Shown: one piece after another, positions 9,353 to 18,070 of the stretch | Position numbering within the stretch: the first letter of the stretch is position 1 | How the letters are laid out: each line of letters starts with the position of its first letter | From: Ureibacillus acetophenoni | Lineage (GTDB): Bacteria; Bacillota; Bacilli; Bacillales_A; Planococcaceae | Reading direction: 5' to 3' | NCBI RefSeq assembly: GCF_900220965.1 | Contig: NZ_OBQC01000004.1 | Span: 62,001-126,000, forward strand | DNA: 64,000 nt | Program-made: the position numbers and the translations under genes | Notes under the pieces: generated by a model | Told to the model about the DNA's origin: nothing | Database searches by the model: none | Seen by the model: only the letters and a program-made list of their open reading frames with translations

Positions 9353-9802
9353 TTAGCTTTCGTCAGATGGCTTAGAAATAACCACTATCCCCTCTTCAGG
9401 GTCAGGACTTTCAACATTGATTTCTGCTACTGTTGCACTTGTAAATGTAAGTGTATATCCATCTTTTGCAAGAGAACCTGAAATTTCACCCGTTTTAGTA
9501 ACCTCAATATCAGTTGGAGTGCTTGATAACTGTACATATTCTGTCCCAGTAGCTGAATCTCCACCTAATGTGAAAGCATCAGTTTTTCCATCGGTATAGT
9601 AAATTTGTGCCGCATTAATAATAGTTACTGCGTCTGATTTTAATGCTTTAATTCTAGAATTCTCTATTATGTTTCCAATAGCAGGCACAGCAATTGCTGC
9701 AACAATCGCTAATATAACTATAACAGCTAATAATTCAATCAAAGTTAAACCTTTTTCATTGTTAAGACGTTTGTTTAAAAGTTGTTTTAAAAACTTTTTC
9801 AT
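9353..9802 (-). CDS. pilA: Major type IV prepilin
   Basis: The 149-residue preprotein has a basic leader ending NEKG, then the pilin helix LTLIELLAVIVILAIVAAIA. Cleavage would follow Gly18, leaving Leu at +1 and the conserved Glu at +5. A small, Thr- and Ser-rich globular domain follows and ends in an acidic tail (about 136-149). No paired cysteines are visible. The ATG at 9802 has GGGAGGATTT immediately upstream. A second in-frame start (GTG, about 9865) with an even stronger AAGGAGGTGG exists and would give a leader of nearly 40 residues. Its position in the middle of the operon, the hairpins on both sides and the assembly genes around it support major-pilin status. Confidence 0.92.
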   Translation of the reverse strand: MKKFLKQLLNKRLNNEKGLTLIELLAVIVILAIVAAIAVPAIGNIIENSRIKALKSDAVTIINAAQIYYTDGKTDAFTLGGDSATGTEYVQLSSTPTDIEVTKTGEISGSLAKDGYTLTFTSATVAEINVESPDPEEGIVVISKPSDES

Positions 9803-9850
9803 TTGAAATCCTCCCAGATTAATATTTTTAAATTTGTTTTGTTTTTGCAC

Positions 9851-9891
9851 GGACGTCTGTTGCACTTTCTCCACCTCCTTGCAAAACGTCC
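9851..9891 (-). promoter_or_regulatory. Inverted repeat enclosing a Shine-Dalgarno before the pilin
   Basis: GGACGT (9851-9856) and ACGTCC (9886-9891) pair, extended inward by GCA/TGC. The loop carries AAGGAGGTGG and a GTG in frame with the pilin. It may tune pilin translation or protect the mRNA 5' end after processing. Confidence 0.55.
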
Positions 9892-9903
9892 TTAAAGATT
9901 CTA

Positions 9904-11112
9904 TTAGATTTGTTCATATAGACTAAACATAGGCATCATAATTGCTGCGACGATAAATCCAACAATCACAGCTAAAATAAGAATCATCAATGGTTCAATT
10001 AACGACTTTAATGTATCCACTGCTCGATCAACTTCAGCTTCATAGAAATCAGCAATTTTCTCTAGCATGTAATCGAGTGAACCTGTAGATTCCCCAATTG
10101 CCGTCATTGAAGTTACGAGTGGCGGAAATAACCAGCTTTGTTTTAATGGTTCTGTTAGTGAGCTCCCTTTTTCAAGGCTTGTCCGAGCCTCTAAAACTAC
10201 TTTCCCCACAACTGGATTTCCTACTACTCTCTCAGATATTGTCAAAGCATTTAAAATAGGTACTGCGCTACTAAATAATGAAGATAGTGTTCTCATTAAT
10301 CTAGCAATCACAGACTTTTGTAGTAGAGGACCAAAAACAGGCACTCTTAAAACAGCGTAGTGAACCCAATAATTAAATTCTTTGTTACCTTTATAAAGAA
10401 TCCGGAAGACAACGATTGCAATTAGTGTAAATCCTATAACTAACCACCAAAACTGTTGCAACCATTCACTTACTCCCACAGTAAACACAGTAATCCAAGG
10501 CAACTCCGCATCCATCTCTTCAAACGTTGAAACGAAAGTCGGCACGATGAAAATCAATAAGAAAAATACAACGATAATCGTTATTACAAGCAACACCGCT
10601 GGATAAGTTAAGGTTGATTGTATTTTTTTCTTTAAGTTATATTGTTTCTCAAAGGTATTGGCTAATCTTTCCAAAGTATCATCAATGTTCCCTGTCGCTT
10701 CCCCCGAACGCATCATATTCGTAAATAAAGCAGGGAAAACCTTAGGATGCTTTACAGTTGCTTCAGAAAATGGAATCCCCGATCGGATATCCTCTTCTAC
10801 TTGTTGTAACGCTTTTTTCAAAGGCTTACTTTTTGATTGTTGCGCTAAAATGTTTGTTGACTCAACAATGGAAACTCCGGCACGTATTAACGTAGCGAAT
10901 TGGCGACAGTAAATAACGAAATCTTGGTTTTTTACTTTGTTTTCACCTAGATTGATTTCCATATGCAGCAAGCTTTTGGATTCATTTATTTCCCGAGGGT
11001 TAATTCCGCGCTCCCTTAACTTTGCAATAGCAGCATTTTTATTCGCAGCATCAATCGTTCCTTTGGAAGGGGCACCAGTTTTTGTTCGACCGACGTATTT
11101 ATAAACCGTCAA
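9904..11112 (-). CDS. pilC: Type IV pilus platform protein PilC
   Basis: The 402-residue inner-membrane platform couples the PilB/PilT motors to pilin insertion. It has the duplicated T2SSF layout: cytoplasmic domain one (about 65-190, with FVIYCRQFATLIRAGVSI and MMRSGEATGNIDDTLERLA), two membrane helices (about 165-190 and 215-240), domain two with the parallel motif TSMTAIGESTGSLDYMLEKIA, and a final membrane helix (about 370-395). The start is TTG 11112, with AGGTGAG upstream, overlapping the pilT stop. Length and repeats are normal. Confidence 0.95.
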   Translation of the reverse strand: MTVYKYVGRTKTGAPSKGTIDAANKNAAIAKLRERGINPREINESKSLLHMEINLGENKVKNQDFVIYCRQFATLIRAGVSIVESTNILAQQSKSKPLKKALQQVEEDIRSGIPFSEATVKHPKVFPALFTNMMRSGEATGNIDDTLERLANTFEKQYNLKKKIQSTLTYPAVLLVITIIVVFFLLIFIVPTFVSTFEEMDAELPWITVFTVGVSEWLQQFWWLVIGFTLIAIVVFRILYKGNKEFNYWVHYAVLRVPVFGPLLQKSVIARLMRTLSSLFSSAVPILNALTISERVVGNPVVGKVVLEARTSLEKGSSLTEPLKQSWLFPPLVTSMTAIGESTGSLDYMLEKIADFYEAEVDRAVDTLKSLIEPLMILILAVIVGFIVAAIMMPMFSLYEQI

Positions 11113-12155
11113 ATGTACTCACCTGCGTTCAAGTACGGTTTTGCATCTTCCAAAGCAACTTTCCCTCTAGAAACAAGTTCCTGTAAAGATGTTTGTAAAG
11201 TATGCATACCTAGGGCTCTACTCGTTTGCATGACACTTGGAATTTGATGAACTTTTTCATTTCGAATTAAATTCGTCACCGAAGGAACAGCAACCATTAT
11301 TTCCGTTGCAGCAATTCGTGACTCTATATCTCTTCTAGCAAACAGTCGTTGAGAAATAATCCCCTGTATAACGTTCGCTAATTGAATACGAACTTGTCCT
11401 TGTTGATGCGGTGGGAACACGTCAATAATACGATCAATCGTCGTCGGTGCACTCGATGTATGAAGTGTCGCAAAAACTAAGTGCCCAGTTTCAGCTGCAG
11501 TTATTGCCGTCGAAATAGTCTCTAAGTCTCGCATCTCACCTACTAGAATTACATCCGGATCTTGTCGTAAAGATGCACGTAAGCCACTCGCGAAATCTTG
11601 TGTATCAATTCCGATTTCACGTTGGTTAATAACCGATTTTTTATGATGGTGCAAATACTCAATCGGGTCTTCTAACGTAATAATGTGTTTTGATTTTGTT
11701 TCATTTATATAATTCAGCATTGCTGCAAGCGTCGTTGATTTCCCTGAACCGGTTGGCCCTGTTACTAAAATGAGCCCTTGTGGTTTATCCGCCAAATCAT
11801 ATAAGACCTTTGGCATTCCTAAAGTTTCAATCGTTGGAATCTTTGATGGAATTAAACGAAACGCAATCGCTCCAGCATTCCTTTGGTGATAAGCGTTCAC
11901 ACGGAAACGACATAAATCTGCTAATGAATAATTAAAATCCGTTTCCCCTTTTACTTCATATTCCTCTGTCTTATGGTGCGGTAAAATCTCATTCACCATT
12001 TCACTCACATCATCTGGTTCCACGGTGGCTTGTCCATATTGTTGCAGACGACCATTAATACGATAAACGGGCGGAATTCCTACAGTAATATGAAGGTCAG
12101 AAGCATTTTCCTCATACGCTTTTTGAAGTAATGCTGATATTGAAAATTTACTCAT
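11109..12155 (-). CDS. pilT: Pilus retraction ATPase PilT
   Basis: This 348-residue hexameric ATPase should depolymerise the pilus and drive twitching. The N-terminal PAS-like half has ASDLHITVGIPPVYRINGRL. The ATPase half has Walker A GPTGSGKST, the Asp box and Walker B region VILVGEMRDLETI, and the His box GHLVFATLHT. The C-terminal NLIRNEKVHQIPSVMQT corresponds to the PilT AIRNLIRE motif needed for retraction. Presence of a true PilT besides PilB suggests a retractable, motility- or DNA-uptake-capable pilus rather than a ComG-type pseudopilus. Eleven bases separate it from pilB. Confidence 0.96.
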   Translation of the reverse strand: MSKFSISALLQKAYEENASDLHITVGIPPVYRINGRLQQYGQATVEPDDVSEMVNEILPHHKTEEYEVKGETDFNYSLADLCRFRVNAYHQRNAGAIAFRLIPSKIPTIETLGMPKVLYDLADKPQGLILVTGPTGSGKSTTLAAMLNYINETKSKHIITLEDPIEYLHHHKKSVINQREIGIDTQDFASGLRASLRQDPDVILVGEMRDLETISTAITAAETGHLVFATLHTSSAPTTIDRIIDVFPPHQQGQVRIQLANVIQGIISQRLFARRDIESRIAATEIMVAVPSVTNLIRNEKVHQIPSVMQTSRALGMHTLQTSLQELVSRGKVALEDAKPYLNAGEYI

Positions 12156-12166
12156 GATTTCACTTC

Positions 12167-13831
12167 CTAATCAAAGGTTGCTACACGTAAAACTTCTTCT
12201 GTTGTCGTGACGCCGTCTAGTACTTTTTGAAGTCCATCTTGTAATAAAGAAGGATATCCTTGTTGTTTCATATAGTCGCGAATCTCAGATATACTTCCGC
12301 GTTGTAAAATCAGATCTTTTATTTCACGGTCAACAGGTAATATCTCATGAATTGCAAGTCGACCTCTATATCCTGTATGACTACAAGCTGGACAACCAAG
12401 GCCACGGTGAACCGTTTCAACCTTGAAACCAGCTTCTGCGAAGATTTCTTTCTCACGTTCTGTTGCCGGAGACGGTCTACCACAGTCTCGACAAACTCGT
12501 CTTACTAAACGTTGCGCCATTACACCATTTAAAGAAGAAGAAATTAAGAATGGCTCCACGCCCATATCTTTTAATCTTGAAATGGATTCAACAGCACTGT
12601 TCGTATGTAACGTACTTAATACTAAGTGTCCCGTTAATGAAGCACGTACTGCAATTTCTGCTGTTTCTAAATCTCGAATTTCCCCGATCATCACAATGTC
12701 TGGGTCTTGACGTAATATCGATCTCAAACCAGCAGCAAATGTGAGTCCAACTTCTTCTTTCACTTGAATTTGGTTAATGCCTTCAAGTTGATATTCCACC
12801 GGGTCTTCTACAGTGATAATATTAACGCCCTCTTCGTTTAAATTATTGAGAGCTGCGTACAGTGTTGAAGATTTACCAGAACCTGTTGGACCTGTAATTA
12901 ATACAATTCCATTTGGTCTAGAAATCATCTTACGGAACAGTTCTTCATTTCTTTTTGTAAATCCAACTTTTGAAATATCGTTTAATGCATTACTTAAGTC
13001 AAGAATACGCATTACGATTTTCTCACCATAAACAGTTGGTAAAGTAGATAAACGAATATCAACTGGTTTGAAGTTAACAGTTGATTTAATACGGCCATCT
13101 TGAGGTATACGGTTTTCCGTAATGTTTAAATTCCCCATAATTTTTATACGGGCCGTAATCATACTTTGCATATGTTTTGGTAGAGAACGTTCAGTTTTTA
13201 AAATTCCGTCCACACGGTATCGAACACGAAAATCTGTTTCTTGTGGGTCAAAGTGAATATCACTCGCCCTTTGAGCTACACCATTTGCAATAATCTGATT
13301 CACCAAGCGTACGATAGGTGAGTCTTCGTCAGTAATTTCTGGTTGTGTTTCTGTTGGTGTTACACCTAAATCTGAAAGCGCAGCTTCCATTGATTCTTGC
13401 AAATCGTAATATTTTGTAATTGTTCGATATAAATCATCTTTTGCAGCAATACTTGTCTCAATTTGACAACCCGTTGCCATTCGAACTTCTTCAATAGCGA
13501 AATAGTCCATTGGGTCTGCCATAGCGATAAATAATTTATTTTTATCGCGTCTTATTGGCATGATTTTCGTACGTTTTGCCAATTCGGCTGGAACTAATTG
13601 CAGTAATTCCGGATCAATTGCGTATTGATTTAGATTTATATGAGGAATTCCCAATTGGAACTCAAGTACTTCAATCAGTTGTTGTTCAGTGATAAAGTTT
13701 TCTCGAATGAGGAAATCCCCTAGTTTTTCATCATAACTTTTATTTTTTAAAGCATAATCTAACTGTTCGTTTGAGATTACCCCTGCTTCTGTAAGCAAGT
13801 CCCCAAGTCGTTTACGTATTGTCCCACGCAT
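12167..13831 (-). CDS. pilB: Pilus extension ATPase PilB
   Basis: This 554-residue hexameric ATPase powers pilus assembly. The N-terminal MshEN domain has the tandem pattern RLGDLLTEAGVISNEQLDYAL then KLGDFLIRENFITEQQLIEVL, the motif known to bind cyclic di-GMP in MshE. A linker and the N2 domain with ASDIHFDPQ follow. The ATPase core has GPTGSGKSST, the Walker B segment DIVMIGEIRDLETA and GHLVLSTLHTN. Two CxxC pairs (CRDCG and CPACS) would bind zinc. The start is ATG 13831, eight bases after GGAG, though a GTG three bases earlier is possible. A structured leader precedes it, and it heads the pilus operon. Confidence 0.96.
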   Translation of the reverse strand: MRGTIRKRLGDLLTEAGVISNEQLDYALKNKSYDEKLGDFLIRENFITEQQLIEVLEFQLGIPHINLNQYAIDPELLQLVPAELAKRTKIMPIRRDKNKLFIAMADPMDYFAIEEVRMATGCQIETSIAAKDDLYRTITKYYDLQESMEAALSDLGVTPTETQPEITDEDSPIVRLVNQIIANGVAQRASDIHFDPQETDFRVRYRVDGILKTERSLPKHMQSMITARIKIMGNLNITENRIPQDGRIKSTVNFKPVDIRLSTLPTVYGEKIVMRILDLSNALNDISKVGFTKRNEELFRKMISRPNGIVLITGPTGSGKSSTLYAALNNLNEEGVNIITVEDPVEYQLEGINQIQVKEEVGLTFAAGLRSILRQDPDIVMIGEIRDLETAEIAVRASLTGHLVLSTLHTNSAVESISRLKDMGVEPFLISSSLNGVMAQRLVRRVCRDCGRPSPATEREKEIFAEAGFKVETVHRGLGCPACSHTGYRGRLAIHEILPVDREIKDLILQRGSISEIRDYMKQQGYPSLLQDGLQKVLDGVTTTEEVLRVATFD

Positions 13832-13862
13832 CACTATCTCTCCTTTCTATGGAGTATAAATC

Positions 13863-14008
13863 AAATACGCCTTGGCGTATTTGCGCCCAGATTTTATCGA
13901 GCTTAGGCCAACAGGATGTTGGTCACTTAGACGTTGCCACAGGAAGTGGCGCTCTTAGTCTAAGTTCATTTATTAAACCTTTAAAAATTTGTGGCATCCG
14001 CCAGAGGC
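13863..14008 (-). ncRNA. Highly structured leader or dispersed element before pilB
   Basis: Four inverted repeats lie in 146 bp: 862-883 of this kilobase (13862-13883), ten-bp arms around TT; 13908-13922, CCAAC/GTTGG; 13925-13965, ACTTAGAC/GTCTAAGT enclosing GCCAC/GTGGC; and 13992-14003, TGGC/GCCA. Two loops are alike (AGGAT and AGGAA). The base composition is richer in G+C than its surroundings. It could be a structured 5' leader of the pilus operon or a mobile structured repeat. No known riboswitch signature was recognised. Confidence 0.45.
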
Positions 14009-14057
14009 TATAACTTCATTCTATCGAATGTAAATAAGAATAATAATCTCGAAGCAA

Positions 14058-15386
14058 TTATGACACAATGTATAAAAGTGGAATACCTTTGCTGAATGAA
14101 GTTATATTACCACCTTTGTCGTATTCAGGTGCTGACTCTACATCGTAATTATCGTTTGGCACTTCAATATCAGGTAAACCGTCCCCGTCCATATCAATTT
14201 CTAAGTTTGGATCAGTCGTATTTGTTGGATCTGAGTTAGTACCAGTTTGTTCTGGTGATTTAGAAGATTTTAAAACAATCTGATTCACCGGTGGATAGTA
14301 ATCACGACTAACCAGTTGTTCTTCTGTTCGACCATTACCAGAAATCGTTCGGGACACAAGCACTCGATACCCCTCACTACCCTCTTGAATTACCTGTTCA
14401 TATCCAATTGGTAGATCTTTTGAATAACGATAAACGATTCGAGGTGAAAGAATCTCTTTATCTACCGAAACATAAACTTCCGTCTCTTTTTTACTAGAGG
14501 TAATTTCTACTTTCAGTGAATTGTTTTCAACAGTTGCATGGATTTTTCCAACTGTATCTGTATTGTTTCGGAACTTTAAGTCTTCATTTAAGTGGATATT
14601 AATTGCAACTTCTTTCCCTAGTTCAAGGTTCGTTGGAATCACATTCCCCTGATGGCGTTCAGTAATTTCAAATTCAGTTTGTAAAATTGCGTCATATAAT
14701 AAGGAAGAGACAAAGTTAATCGCATCACTATTAGCTTTTGTTGCGCTTTCGTTAACTGTGTTGATGAATGAAAACTCCTCACCTGGATTCACCATTGTTC
14801 CATCTAAGAGAGTTACTAGGTTATCTAGTCCAAAGGCATTAGTAGGAATTTCTCTAATTGATAACGCAATACGTTCATTGTTATAAATGTCTAAATTACT
14901 AACCGTTGCCTCAATTTCGTGACCCATTAAAAAGGAAGCTTGTGACATTACTTGATTGTAGGTTTCATCTGTCTCCCAAGTTGCAACTGCTGAGATTTCG
15001 CTTTGAATATCCCCACGATCCGCAACCTTTAATGGTATATGTACCACTCGCTCTGATTCCCAAAAAGCATACCAAGATTTATCTGTTAGAGTTCGATATT
15101 CAGCAATTGTGGCAGGAATGTCAAATTCAAGTTTTGAAGGGTCTACCAGGAGTTCCACTCCCCCGCCACTTACTATTAAATCTTCAGAAATCCACTCATT
15201 AACAGCTTCATTTAATACTTTTTCAATTTCTTTTGAATCTAATCCATTCACATTAACACCTGCGATGGAAGACCCATTACTTTTGTCATCTGCAAAAACG
15301 GTTGTTAAATTACTCACTGAGAACACTAAGTAAATTAGTAGAATACATAAAATTGCAAGAGTGAACCTATTATACTGAATTTTCAA
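14058..15386 (-). CDS. Exported VanW-domain protein with G5-like domain
   Basis: The 442-residue product has a membrane segment or signal near residues 8-30. A repeat domain of about 200 residues (IAGVNVNGLDSKEIEKVLNE) resembles the peptidoglycan-binding-like modules that precede VanW. A VanW core (about 215-300, TMVNPGEEFSFINTVNE) and a G5-like region (SEGYRVLVSRTISGNGR) follow. Near the C-terminus DMDGDGLPDIEVPND looks like a calcium-binding thrombospondin-3 type loop. TTG 15386 is preferred because GGAG lies eight bases upstream; GTG/ATG at 15395/15392 are too close to it. It ends before the pilB leader and may act at the cell wall around the pilus, which is inference from position. Confidence 0.8.
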   Translation of the reverse strand: MKIQYNRFTLAILCILLIYLVFSVSNLTTVFADDKSNGSSIAGVNVNGLDSKEIEKVLNEAVNEWISEDLIVSGGGVELLVDPSKLEFDIPATIAEYRTLTDKSWYAFWESERVVHIPLKVADRGDIQSEISAVATWETDETYNQVMSQASFLMGHEIEATVSNLDIYNNERIALSIREIPTNAFGLDNLVTLLDGTMVNPGEEFSFINTVNESATKANSDAINFVSSLLYDAILQTEFEITERHQGNVIPTNLELGKEVAINIHLNEDLKFRNNTDTVGKIHATVENNSLKVEITSSKKETEVYVSVDKEILSPRIVYRYSKDLPIGYEQVIQEGSEGYRVLVSRTISGNGRTEEQLVSRDYYPPVNQIVLKSSKSPEQTGTNSDPTNTTDPNLEIDMDGDGLPDIEVPNDNYDVESAPEYDKGGNITSFSKGIPLLYIVS

Positions 15387-15909
15387 AAACATCACTCCAA
15401 TTTCTATATATAAAGCTCTATATCTATTATATAATTTATTAAAAATAATAGTGTTTAAACGACTTATATAATACTAATGTATCATTAAGCATAGAATACA
15501 CAAAAAAGAAAACAAAGTATATGATTTTATTACTAAGTTGGATGAAAATTTTTAAGGTTATTTTTATATGAAAAGTGACCTTTTTATCAATATAAATAAT
15601 TAGATTATCAGAGTATTCTTAAGTAATTGTATTAAAACTATGTATTTCACGTAAAAATGGAATTATATTAGTTATTACTAATTACTCAAACCTTTTACTT
15701 CTATAATTTGTAATTTAATCCTCAATATAAAAATATTAAATTTCAAATAAAATGTATAGCCTATTTTTACTAATTTCATAAACTATACAAATTTAATATA
15801 ATATTAACTGTGACTTTTATAGCATGCTTAGTTTGAATGATTTATAATTACATATAATTCAATTTTTAGTAGTACATAAAAACTAGAATATAATAGTAGG
15901 TGAACGAAT
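15387..15909. other. AT-rich divergent intergenic region
   Basis: This 523-bp stretch separates the VanW gene (minus) from the minor-pilin genes (plus). It is very rich in A and T, with no gene-length frame carrying a ribosome site. Many chance TATAAT-like strings make promoter calls unreliable. No RNA gene or repeat was recognised. Confidence 0.5.
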
Positions 15910-16431
15910 GTGAACCACGTAAAAAATAAGAAATACTTAAATGAATCAGGTATTACGCTTATTGAAGTTATTGCTTCATTATTAATACTAACAATTATCT
16001 TAATTTCATTTATGAACTTCTTTCCAATTATGGGGAAATCCAATAATCAAACCGGCGAGAAGCAACAAGCAATAAATTTAGCACGTTCAGAGTTAATATA
16101 CTGGCAAAATATAATCAATAAAAAGTTTATGAACAACCCGACACTAGGATCCGATGATATAGTTCAAAAGGATGAGAATTCTATTAAAATATTAACTAGT
16201 AGTACAAATTCAATGAATACAATGTCTAATGAATTCGATGTAGAAATAATAATAAATACTGTATCAGATTTAAATATTAACCATATCAAAATTGAACCTG
16301 GAATGAGTCAATTACCAAAAGAAGCGCATTTAATTCAAATAAATATTTATAAACAAAATTCTATAGAAAACGGTTCTATTGTAAGTGGTTCTATGCCTTT
16401 AAGTACTAATTACGGATATGTATTTTTTTAG
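15910..16431 (+). CDS. Minor pilin-like protein 1 (PilV/PulG-type N-terminus)
   Basis: The 173-residue product has a type III prepilin leader ending NESG, then ITLIEVIASLLILTIILISF with Glu at +5, so it is a PilD substrate. The globular part is polar and rich in N, S, I and K, without recognised domain. The start is GTG 15910, preceded by AGTAGGTG. It is the first of three consecutive genes that look like a minor-pilin priming set (12 bp to the next gene). The codon and amino acid bias to A/T-rich residues is stronger than in the minus-strand pilus genes, suggesting faster divergence or transfer. Confidence 0.85.
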   Translation: MNHVKNKKYLNESGITLIEVIASLLILTIILISFMNFFPIMGKSNNQTGEKQQAINLARSELIYWQNIINKKFMNNPTLGSDDIVQKDENSIKILTSSTNSMNTMSNEFDVEIIINTVSDLNINHIKIEPGMSQLPKEAHLIQINIYKQNSIENGSIVSGSMPLSTNYGYVFF

Positions 16432-16443
16432 AGGGTGATTTGA

Positions 16444-16869
16444 GTGATTATTAAAAATCAAAATGGGGTTAGCCTTGTTGAAATATTGGCTACTTTTATA
16501 TTAGTTTCTATTGTTGGTTTACTAGCTTGGAATATTTTTTTTCAGGGAACAAATTATTCAAAAAATGCAATGACAAAAAATCAAATGTATCAGGAAGCAA
16601 ATGTTATTATATCTACATTAACAAAGATTCATCAAAAAAACCAAGAATACACTATTTCTTCAAGTGATTGTACAATTGAAGTTTTAAACTCTGGACATAA
16701 TAAGATATTTGAAACAAAAAATAGTCAAATGTGCTATACAATTCCAACAACCACTGTAATTAAAAGTCACACTAATATCAGGTTACCACTTTCAATATCT
16801 GATAATAGTACCAAAAATAATACAATAGAAGTAAATATTCAGTTACACAGATTGAAAAATGGGGGTTAA
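16444..16869 (+). CDS. Minor pilin-like protein 2 (PilW/PulJ-type N-terminus)
   Basis: The 141-residue product has leader MIIKNQNG, then VSLVEILATFILVSIVGLLAW with Glu at +5 after the predicted G-V cut. The globular part contains two cysteines (about residues 79 and 101) that might form a disulfide outside the cell. The start is GTG 16444, with GAGGGTG upstream. It overlaps the region just before the next gene, whose ribosome site lies inside its last codons. It is likely to join genes 1 and 3 in a pilus-initiating tip complex, by analogy with GspI/J/K and PilV/W/X. Confidence 0.83.
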   Translation: MIIKNQNGVSLVEILATFILVSIVGLLAWNIFFQGTNYSKNAMTKNQMYQEANVIISTLTKIHQKNQEYTISSSDCTIEVLNSGHNKIFETKNSQMCYTIPTTTVIKSHTNIRLPLSISDNSTKNNTIEVNIQLHRLKNGG

Positions 16870-16873
16870 TTAT

Positions 16874-17992
16874 ATGAAAAAAATTCTTTCAAATAATCAT
16901 GGATACTCTCTTTTCATAGTCGTACTATGTATTGCAGTTTTCTCTATTCTTGCTTTATCTTTCACAGTGCAAACTGCTAATAGTAAGAAACAGAATGATG
17001 TGGTGCAAGATAATTTTCAATCTGCTGCTTTAGCTGAAATGGGTAGCCAGTATTATATGACCGCTATCGAAAATGAATTCTTTGTAATGTCAGAAAAAGC
17101 ACAAAGAGCTCAGAGTAATTATATAAATCCATTTCTCCCAGATAAAATTACCGAAGAAATAATCATGAAAGCAAGAGAAATTGGTATTAATGAAGCATAT
17201 CAATATTTAACAGGAATAACAAAACCAACTGGTATTCCTCGCGAAAAAATAATAAGTAATTTGATTTCTAAACCAAAGTTCTTAATAGACAATGTAATCA
17301 TATCTCCCTTACAAAACGATATAGTTACAATAACATTCGATAGCATTGGAATGGAAAATGGGAATACGAAAAATATTGAAACAATTATTACTGGAAAAGT
17401 AGAAATAGATTTCTCTAAAATGATATTATATCAACCAGGTGAAGAAAATTATGCTGTTCCACCTTTAATTCTTGACCCTGATCCAGATGATAAATTGTTA
17501 TACGAATGTAGCTACGATGATTTAGTCGATAAAAGTAATGGTGATAAAGGTTACGTAGATGGTAAAATTAAATGTAATTCGGATAAAACAATTTTTAAAA
17601 TAATAGGTGATATTTATTATGATAAGTTAAAAAGTAATATCAATTTATTATATGTTACTAAAAACTTAGTTGATTATAATGGTAATTCTAGTTATGACAA
17701 TATGAAAATTCATGTAAAAAAAGATGCAACGATAGGAAACTTTAACGGATCCCAGAATATAACTTTGGAGGTTTTGGGAGAGGCAACGATTAAAAATTAT
17801 AATAAGTCTACTGGTAAAATATGCGCAAAAAGTTACGGTGAAATTGGAAGTGGAAATGCAAACGGTACAGATGTAAGTTTTTACGACAGAAATAATAAGG
17901 CTTGTGAGGGGGATTCAAATAATCCGGGAGTAATTCCACAGTGGAAGTGGGGACTGCCAATTATTAGTAAAGAAGAATATAGATATAACTAG
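16874..17992 (+). CDS. Minor pilin-like tip protein (PilX/GspK-like)
   Basis: The 372-residue product begins MKKILSNNHG then YSLFIVVLCIAVFSILALSF. It is a prepilin-like leader and helix, but there is no Glu at +5, as in GspK-type tip subunits. A coiled stretch follows, with AALAEMGSQYYMTAIENEF. The C-terminal half (about 240-345) has repetitive strands (INLLYVTKNLVDYNGNS, ATIGNFNGSQNITLEVLGEA) that suggest a beta-helix-like fold, with four cysteines spread along it. The ATG at 16874 has GGGGG upstream. It is third in the minor-pilin run, followed by a strong terminator. Its large size fits a tip adhesin role. Confidence 0.75.
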   Translation: MKKILSNNHGYSLFIVVLCIAVFSILALSFTVQTANSKKQNDVVQDNFQSAALAEMGSQYYMTAIENEFFVMSEKAQRAQSNYINPFLPDKITEEIIMKAREIGINEAYQYLTGITKPTGIPREKIISNLISKPKFLIDNVIISPLQNDIVTITFDSIGMENGNTKNIETIITGKVEIDFSKMILYQPGEENYAVPPLILDPDPDDKLLYECSYDDLVDKSNGDKGYVDGKIKCNSDKTIFKIIGDIYYDKLKSNINLLYVTKNLVDYNGNSSYDNMKIHVKKDATIGNFNGSQNITLEVLGEATIKNYNKSTGKICAKSYGEIGSGNANGTDVSFYDRNNKACEGDSNNPGVIPQWKWGLPIISKEEYRYN

Positions 17993-18035
17993 AAATTCAT
18001 AGAATTAATAAATATGAATTGAGATGGATTTTATT

Positions 18036-18070
18036 GAGATTGTACACATATTGTGTGCAATCTCTTTTTT
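18036..18070 (+). terminator. Terminator of the minor-pilin operon
   Basis: GAGATTG-T-ACACA pairs with TGTGT-G-CAATCTC around a three-base loop, followed by TTTTTT. Confidence 0.9.

Noticed and set aside
13863-14008. Cyclic-di-GMP riboswitch before pilB
   Set aside because: Attractive by position, but I could not find the conserved internal loops and tetraloop/receptor pattern of class I or the pseudoknot of class II.
13819-14013. Plus-strand open frame of 64 codons across the pilB leader
   Set aside because: No ribosome site. It runs antisense through the pilB start and the hairpins, so structure explains the region better than coding.
15889-15894. TATAAT as promoter of the minor-pilin genes
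   Set aside because: A start site at the normal distance would fall inside the Shine-Dalgarno of the first gene, leaving no ribosome site. AT-rich sequence yields many such strings.
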